Of a stretch of DNA of 64,000 nt, positions 59,177 to 64,000 are shown one piece after another. Numbering within the stretch: position 1 is the first letter of the stretch; each line of letters starts with the position of its first letter. Origin of the DNA: Mycobacterium decipiens (lineage in GTDB: Bacteria; Actinomycetota; Actinomycetes; Mycobacteriales; Mycobacteriaceae); assembly GCF_963853665.1 (NCBI RefSeq), contig NZ_OY970459.1, positions 186,001 through 250,000 of the forward strand. The letters run 5' to 3'. A program made the position numbers and the translations under genes. The notes beneath the pieces are model-generated. The model had not been told where the DNA came from. It was given only the letters and a program-made list of their open reading frames with translations, and searched no databases.

Positions 59177-59632
59177 ATGCGCACCTTCGAGTCCGTCGCC
59201 GACCTCGCCGCCGCCGCGGGCCAGACCATTGGCCAGAGCGACTGGGTGACCATTACTCAAGAAGACGTCAACCTGTTTGCCGATGCGACCGGCGATCATC
59301 AGTGGATCCATGTCGACCCGGAACGAGCGGCCGCTGGTCCGTTCGGCAAGACCATCGCTCACGGTTTCATGACACTGTCGCTGCTGCCGCGCCTGCAGCA
59401 TGAGATGTACACCGTCAAGGGCATAAAGCTGGCAATCAACTACGGGCTCAACAAGGTTCGCTTTCCCGCTCCGGTGCCGGTCGGTTCCAGGGTGCGCGCC
59501 CAGAGTTCGTTGGTTGGTGTCGAAGACGTCGGCAACGGCGCGGTTCAGGCGACGGTGTCGACCGTTGTAGAGGTTGAGGGGTCGGCAAAGCCGGCGTGTG
59601 TCGCCGAAAGCGTGGTTCGCTACGTTTCGTGA
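59177..59632 (+). CDS. htdZ: (R)-specific 3-hydroxyacyl-thioester dehydratase HtdZ
   Basis: A 151-residue hot-dog fold hydratase, same length as Rv0130. The hydratase motif is seen as LFADATGDHQWIHVD with the catalytic Asp and His, and GKTIAHGFMTLSL follows. It dehydrates (R)-3-hydroxyacyl-CoA. The ATG at 59177 follows AGGAGA. It is divergent from the phosphoesterase with only 37 bp between starts. Confidence 0.95.
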   Translation: MRTFESVADLAAAAGQTIGQSDWVTITQEDVNLFADATGDHQWIHVDPERAAAGPFGKTIAHGFMTLSLLPRLQHEMYTVKGIKLAINYGLNKVRFPAPVPVGSRVRAQSSLVGVEDVGNGAVQATVSTVVEVEGSAKPACVAESVVRYVS

Positions 59633-59639
59633 CGGAGCT

Positions 59640-59657
59640 GGCCCCGCGGCAGGGGCC
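59640..59657. terminator. Short hairpin between htdZ and fadE1
   Basis: GGCCCC and GGGGCC form a 6-bp GC stem with a 6-nt loop, just after the htdZ stop and before the convergent fadE1 stop. It is a plausible but weak terminator. Confidence 0.4.
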
Positions 59658-59678
59658 TCGTCGGCGCCAGCGCCGCGG

Positions 59679-60995
59679 TCAGAATTCGGCGATGGAGCGC
59701 TCCAGGCGTTCGGCTAGCCGGGCCTGGGCGTCGGCGCGCCGGGTGGGTATGTGTTGAGATGGGAAAGGCGTTGTCACAGGCTGGTATTCACGCAAAGTGC
59801 GGCGGGCGACTGTCATCTTGTGCAGTTCGGTGGCGCCGTCGGCGATGCCGAGCGACTCGGCAGCCACCATCATCTTGACGAACGGCATCTCATCGGAGAC
59901 GCCGAGCGCGCCGTGCAGATGCATGGCACGCTGCACGACGTCGTGGAGCACCTGCGGCATGGCGACCTTCACCGCCGCGATGTCGCGGCGCACCTTCTGG
60001 TAGTCCTGGTGCTTGTCGATCAGCCAGGCGGTACGCAGCACTAGCAGCCGGAACTGCTCGATCTGGATCCAGCTGTCGGCGATCTTCTCCTGGGTCATCT
60101 GCAAATCGGAAAGCCGTCCATGCCTGGTCTGCCGGGACACGGCCCGCTCACACATCATGTCAAATGCCCTGCGCGCCAGCGCGATTGTGCGCATCGCGTG
60201 ATGGATGCGGCCGCCGCCGAGCCGGGTCTGCGCGATCATGAACGCCTGGCCTTCACCGCCCAGCACGTGATCGGCCGGTACCCGGACATCGTTGTACCGA
60301 ACGTAGCCATGGCTGGCGTGCTTGGCGGACTCCGCTGCGACACCGACATTGCGCACAATCTCGATGCCCGGTGTCTCGGCGGGAACGATGAACAGCGACA
60401 TCTTTTCGTACGTTCGGGCATCGGGGTTGGTGACCGCCATGACGATGAAGAACGATGCGTGCTTGGCGTTGGTGGAGAACCATTTCTCCCCGTTGATGAT
60501 CCAGTCCCCATCGGGTGCTGAGCCATCCCGGGTCGCGGCGGTAACGAACTGGCCGGGATCGGACCCACCCTGGGGTTCGGTCATCGAGTAGCAGGAGGTG
60601 ATCTCGCCGTCCAACAGTGGCTGCAGATAGCGGGCCTTTTGCTCGTCGGTGCCGAAGAGGGCCAGGATCTCGGCGTTACCCGAGTCCGGTGCCTGACAAC
60701 CGAATACCGATGGCGCCCATCGGGAGCGCCCCAGGATCTCGTTGAGCAGCGCCAGCTTGACTTGGCCGAAACCCTGTCCGCCCAGCTCGGGCCGCAGATG
60801 GGCGGCCCACAGTCCCTGCTCTTGCACGCGCCGCTGCAACGGCCGCAGGATCGCCATCACTTCCGCGTTCTTCTTGTCGTAGGGATCGGGGCCGACCAGA
60901 TCGAGCGGTTCGAGTTCGTCGACCATGAATTTTTCGACCCAGTCCAGCTTGGCTTGATATTCCGGGTCTGTTTCGAAGTCCCACACCGTCGCCAA
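59679..60995 (-). CDS. fadE1: Acyl-CoA dehydrogenase FadE1
   Basis: A 438-residue flavin acyl-CoA dehydrogenase (Rv0131c). It has the usual three domains: N-terminal helices with LWAAHLRPELGGQGFGQ, the middle FAD-binding part with SCYSMTEPQGGSD and GEKWFSTNAKHASFF, and C-terminal helices with HGALGVSDEMPF and MTVARRTLREY. The family catalyses alpha,beta-dehydrogenation of acyl-CoA in beta-oxidation. The catalytic Glu position was not pinned down. Substrate length is unknown. Confidence 0.94.
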   Translation of the reverse strand: MATVWDFETDPEYQAKLDWVEKFMVDELEPLDLVGPDPYDKKNAEVMAILRPLQRRVQEQGLWAAHLRPELGGQGFGQVKLALLNEILGRSRWAPSVFGCQAPDSGNAEILALFGTDEQKARYLQPLLDGEITSCYSMTEPQGGSDPGQFVTAATRDGSAPDGDWIINGEKWFSTNAKHASFFIVMAVTNPDARTYEKMSLFIVPAETPGIEIVRNVGVAAESAKHASHGYVRYNDVRVPADHVLGGEGQAFMIAQTRLGGGRIHHAMRTIALARRAFDMMCERAVSRQTRHGRLSDLQMTQEKIADSWIQIEQFRLLVLRTAWLIDKHQDYQKVRRDIAAVKVAMPQVLHDVVQRAMHLHGALGVSDEMPFVKMMVAAESLGIADGATELHKMTVARRTLREYQPVTTPFPSQHIPTRRADAQARLAERLERSIAEF

Positions 60996-61087
60996 CCGTT
61001 CCCCGGTGCACCGTTACACCGGCATCGCTGATGAACCCATACCCATCGTAGGTGCGGAGCAATAGTCGCTGGCGTAGCCGGATGTCA

Positions 61088-62140
61088 TCACACCCGGTGG
61101 GTCCCATCGCGCACGGTGCCCACCAGGTCTTCGACCAGATCCTCCAGCGCCACCATCGCCGTGACGGTACCGTCGCTCGTCGTGACCAGCGCGAGATGGC
61201 TGTTGTTGCGCCGCAGCCGCGATAGCGCATCCGCCAGTGGCATCGCGGCGGAAACCGTCGGCAGTGGGCGAACGGACGACGGCTCGACGATCGCGCCGGG
61301 CTGGTCGGTTTGTCCAAGCACATCCTTGATGTGCACGTATCCGATCAACTGGCCGGCCCCGTCGGCAATGGGGAAGCGGGAGTACCCGGTTTCGGCCATG
61401 GCCCGCTGGATCGCTCCGACGCGTGGACCGCGATCGCCGGCGCCTACCGCGACGGTATGGATCTCGTTCAGTGGCACCGCGACATCGGCGACGGCACGGT
61501 CGCGGATCTGCAGCGCACGTGTCAATCGGGTGTGTTCCTCGGGGTCCAGGAGGCCCTTCGACACCGATTCCGTGATCATGTCCGACAATTCGACGGTGGA
61601 TATCGTGACGTCGATTTCGTCTTTGGTATGCACCCGCACCGCACGCAGACTGATGTTGGCGCACCAGTTGCAGAATGCGATGAGCGGACGCACCACGCGT
61701 ATCCAGATCAGGTAGGGCGGGATTAGCAGCATCGCGATCGATTCTGGGCCGGCGATGGCAATGTTCTTGGGCACCATCTCGCCGAGCAGCACGTGGGCCA
61801 CCACGATGATGGTCAGCGCCACGACGAACGAGACGGTGTGCAGCACCGTGGCTGACACCCCGAATAGCTGGAACGGCTTCTCCAGCAGGTGGGCGAAGGC
61901 GGGTTCGGCAATGCGGCCCAACAGGATTGAACACACGGTGATGCCCAGCTGGGCGCCGGCGAGCATCAACGTGAGATCTTTCCCGGCGCGAATGACGGTC
62001 ACCGCGCGGCGCCTGCCCTGCGCGGCGAGGGCTTCGAGGCGGTCACGGCGCGTTGCGATGAGTGCGAACTCCGCGCCGACGAAAAACGCGTTTGCGGCGA
62101 GCAGCAGCACGGTCAGCAGCACACCGAACAGATCGCCCAT
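61088..62140 (-). CDS. DUF21/CBS-domain membrane protein (short, Rv1841c-like)
   Basis: A 350-residue membrane protein. The DUF21 transmembrane region is N-terminal (LLAANAFFVGAEFALIATRRDR, MLAGAQLGITVCS, LLGEMVPKNIAIAGPE), followed by a pair of CBS domains (FPIADGAGQLIGYVHIKDVL and VTAMVALEDLVEDLVGTV). The C-terminal CorC_HlyC domain is missing. These proteins are linked to magnesium or cobalt efflux or regulation. ATG 62140 overlaps the stop of the longer partner, so they are co-translated and probably form a hetero-oligomer. Confidence 0.9.
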   Translation of the reverse strand: MGDLFGVLLTVLLLAANAFFVGAEFALIATRRDRLEALAAQGRRRAVTVIRAGKDLTLMLAGAQLGITVCSILLGRIAEPAFAHLLEKPFQLFGVSATVLHTVSFVVALTIIVVAHVLLGEMVPKNIAIAGPESIAMLLIPPYLIWIRVVRPLIAFCNWCANISLRAVRVHTKDEIDVTISTVELSDMITESVSKGLLDPEEHTRLTRALQIRDRAVADVAVPLNEIHTVAVGAGDRGPRVGAIQRAMAETGYSRFPIADGAGQLIGYVHIKDVLGQTDQPGAIVEPSSVRPLPTVSAAMPLADALSRLRRNNSHLALVTTSDGTVTAMVALEDLVEDLVGTVRDGTHRV

Positions 62141-63498
62141 CAGCGCGCACCTCCCGGCGGCGCGGGTCCGCGGCCGAGCTCGAGGAGTTGTAGCTGATCG
62201 ATGCGTCGACCGTCCATCCGCTCCACGGTCGCCAACCACCGCCCCGGCTCGTGCACGTCGGAGTCGAACGTGGTGAGCGCTACCTTCTCCCCCTCCGCGG
62301 GAATGTGGCCGAGCGCATGCAGGACCAGGCCGCCAATGGTTTCGTAGTCCCCGTCGGGGGCGCGGTAGCCGGTAGCCGCGGCCACCTCATCGATGCGCAG
62401 CAGCCCCGAGACTTGCCAGCCGTTGCCGGTGGCCGTCACCGATGGCGTCGCGGGGTCGTGTTCGTCGCGGACGTCACCGACGATCTCTTCGATCAGGTCT
62501 TCCGCGGTCACCATTCCGGCTGTGCCGCCGTATTCGTCGACGACCAACGCGGTCTGCAGCCCGTTGGCGCGGACCTGAGACATCACGGCGTCCCCGTCCA
62601 GCGTCGCTGGAACCATCGCGACCGGCTGCGCTAGATCGGCCATCCGCTTGCCGGCCCGGTCAGCCGGCGGGATCCGCAGCACCTGCTTGATATGGACGAT
62701 GCCAATCGTCGCGTCCAGGTCGCCGTGCACGATCGGGAAGCGTGAGTATCCGGTCTGGATCGCCTTGGTGACCAGGTCGCTGACCGTGTCATTGGCTTGC
62801 AGCGCCTCGATCTCGGTGCGCGGGGTCATCAATTCCTCCGCGGTGCGCGTGCCGAACTGCAATGAGCGCTCCACCAGCTGCGCGGTCGCCGGGTCGAAAG
62901 CGCCGCGCCGCGCCGAGTTGCGGACCAGCGATACCAGCTCTTGGGGTGAGCGCGCGGAGCGCAGCTCCTCGGCGGGCTCGATACCCAACCGTCGCAGGAT
63001 CCAGTTGGCGCTGCCGTTCGTGGTCCAGATCAGTGGAGCGAAGATCCACGAGAACACGACTTGCGGCCACGCCGCGGCACGAGCCGTCCGAAGTGGTCGG
63101 GCCACCGCCAGGTTCTTCGGAACCAGCTCCCCGAAGATCATCGACACCGATGTGGCGATCACCAGCGCCAGGAACAACGCACCCGCCAGCGCAAGTTGCT
63201 CGGGCAACGCGAATGCGGTCAACACCGGTTGCAGCAGTCCAGCGAGCAACGGCTCGGCGAGGTAGCCGGTGATCAGCGTCGTGATCGAGATGCCGATCTG
63301 GGCTCCCGACAGCTGAAACGACAGGGTGCGGTGTGCGCGCGCCACCATCTTGTCGCGGTGGCCGCCGGTGCGGGCATTGGCGTCTACGGTGCTGCGCTCC
63401 AGCGCCGCCAGCGAAAATTCAGCCGCGACGAACAACGCGGTTCCCGCCGTCAGTAGCAGGAAGGCCAGCAGGCCCAGCACAGTGAGTAGCGCACTCAT
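62140..63498 (-). CDS. DUF21/CBS/CorC-domain membrane protein (long, Rv1842c-like)
   Basis: A 452-residue partner with DUF21 ([46 protein letters not shown]), two CBS domains ([46 protein letters not shown]) and a C-terminal CorC_HlyC domain ([34 protein letters not shown]). It resembles CorC/MpfA-type magnesium efflux proteins. Both genes overlap by one base (TGATG). In M. tuberculosis such a pair is Rv1842c-Rv1841c, not located between fadE1 and fgd2. Confidence 0.9.
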   Translation of the reverse strand: MSALLTVLGLLAFLLLTAGTALFVAAEFSLAALERSTVDANARTGGHRDKMVARAHRTLSFQLSGAQIGISITTLITGYLAEPLLAGLLQPVLTAFALPEQLALAGALFLALVIATSVSMIFGELVPKNLAVARPLRTARAAAWPQVVFSWIFAPLIWTTNGSANWILRRLGIEPAEELRSARSPQELVSLVRNSARRGAFDPATAQLVERSLQFGTRTAEELMTPRTEIEALQANDTVSDLVTKAIQTGYSRFPIVHGDLDATIGIVHIKQVLRIPPADRAGKRMADLAQPVAMVPATLDGDAVMSQVRANGLQTALVVDEYGGTAGMVTAEDLIEEIVGDVRDEHDPATPSVTATGNGWQVSGLLRIDEVAAATGYRAPDGDYETIGGLVLHALGHIPAEGEKVALTTFDSDVHEPGRWLATVERMDGRRIDQLQLLELGRGPAPPGGAR

Positions 63499-63515
63499 CG
63501 CTGACTCACCGCGGT

Positions 63516-63659
63516 TCAGGTGGTCGCCGGGCCACTGCCCGGCCAACTATGGGGAGGTTCAGCTTCCTGGGCGGCGTCGAGGCCTGAGGCGGATCCCGCG
63601 GCGGCCGGCGCCGGCGGCTCCACCCGGAAGCCCACCGCCTCCATGAGTGCCTGCGGCAC
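63516..63659 (-). CDS. Candidate small ORF (47 aa) upstream of the CBS pair
   Basis: GTG 63659 follows GGAAGGAAGGG by 6 nt and opens a frame of 47 codons: [16 protein letters not shown], then an Ala/Pro-rich tail. It ends 17 bp before the CBS gene start, so it could be the first gene of the operon or a translated leader. No family is recognised. The gap 63660-63760 shows nothing else. Confidence 0.35.
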   Translation of the reverse strand: MPQALMEAVGFRVEPPAPAAAGSASGLDAAQEAEPPHSWPGSGPATT

Positions 63660-63760
63660 GAATTCCCTTCCTTCCGCGGGCTAGCCGACGCCGGATCTCG
63701 ACTACACGCTTGAAGAACTCTTATAGTACCCAGCCACCCTGCGCCCGACGGGCGGACGCT

Positions 63761-64000
63761 CTAGTTCAGCTGGGGTAGCACGTTGGCGCGATAGAACTCG
63801 ATGGCGGCGATGGGTTCCTGCTGGGGAAAGCGGAGAAAGGGAATGGCACCGGCGTCGAGAACCGTTCGCACCGCAGTTACGTGGGTGCCGGCATCGGTGC
63901 CGACCGCCCAGTTGGCGAGCACCTTGTCGATCGGGTTGGACTCGGCACCACGCTGGATCTCGACCGGATTGGGTTGGTCGACGGCCCCGGCGGTAAATCG
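63761..64000 (-). CDS. fgd2: F420-dependent dehydrogenase Fgd2, 3' part only
   Basis: The last 79 codons of a luciferase-like F420-dependent enzyme, cut by the window end. The C-terminus reads PVEIQRGAESNPIDKVLANW, then DAGTHVTAVRTVLDAGAIPF and finally IEFYRANVLPQLN, a typical LLM-class ending. Its place after fadE1 matches Rv0132c, the F420-dependent hydroxymycolic acid dehydrogenase that makes ketomycolates. The catalytic residues lie outside the window. Confidence 0.85.
   Translation of the reverse strand, partial: RFTAGAVDQPNPVEIQRGAESNPIDKVLANWAVGTDAGTHVTAVRTVLDAGAIPFLRFPQQEPIAAIEFYRANVLPQLN

Overview
The window is chromosomal DNA of a slow-growing Mycobacterium related to, but not identical with, M. 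tuberculosis. The composition is GC-rich, and a PE_PGRS protein, antigen 85C, an L,D-transpeptidase, the treS-mak trehalose/maltose pair and a MIRU-type repeat are all present. Much of the gene order follows the M. tuberculosis stretch Rv0089 to Rv0132c: methyltransferase, DUF2127, mtn, CopD/CtaG protein, ctpB, ctpI, PE_PGRS1, rhomboid, acyltransferase, ldtA, oxyS, oxcA, fadD7, fusA2, PPOX, pepA, treS, mak, fbpC, htdZ, fadE1 and fgd2. Homology calls rest on recognising family motifs and remembered M. tuberculosis proteins; no database search was run.

The backbone is interrupted by blocks not expected at these positions. From 1 to 4300 there is a truncated amidase with a DUF3830 gene, an orphan second copy of the ESX-1 protein EccB, a short-period repeat array and an SDR. 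At 7.1-8.8 kb a TerB/Coq4 fusion and a His/Met-rich membrane protein sit where M. tuberculosis has ctpA and the isonitrile lipopeptide genes. At 13.3-19.8 kb there is a cyclase-hydrolase fusion and a four-gene operon (LuxE-like ligase, aldehyde dehydrogenase-like protein, SDR, FadD) that looks like a fatty acid reduction/activation system. At 34.9-39.7 kb there is a small acyl-CoA type cluster next to decayed genes.

The most notable region is 27.8-33.9 kb, between PE_PGRS1 and the rhomboid protease. It holds a HAD hydrolase, a nucleoside hydrolase and a tight operon of idsB-type geranylgeranyl diphosphate synthase, tuberculosinyl-adenosine transferase (Rv3378c type) and tuberculosinyl diphosphate synthase (Rv3377c type). 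Together the last three can in principle make the terpene nucleoside 1-tuberculosinyladenosine. In M. tuberculosis the equivalents lie far away (Rv3376-Rv3393), with dxs2, lytB1 and an IS6110 between them; here they are compacted and the adenosine-related hydrolase is adjacent.

The second half is mostly backbone: a Mg2+-responsive M-box riboswitch with a small protein gene (42.1-42.7 kb), the oxalate module oxcA/fadD7 with a perfect palindromic operator, and the GlgE-pathway genes treS and mak separated by a 50-bp MIRU-like tandem repeat. Antigen 85C, mycolate-related htdZ, fadE1, two CBS-domain membrane proteins and the 3' end of fgd2 follow. No tRNA, rRNA, CRISPR array or intact insertion sequence was seen.
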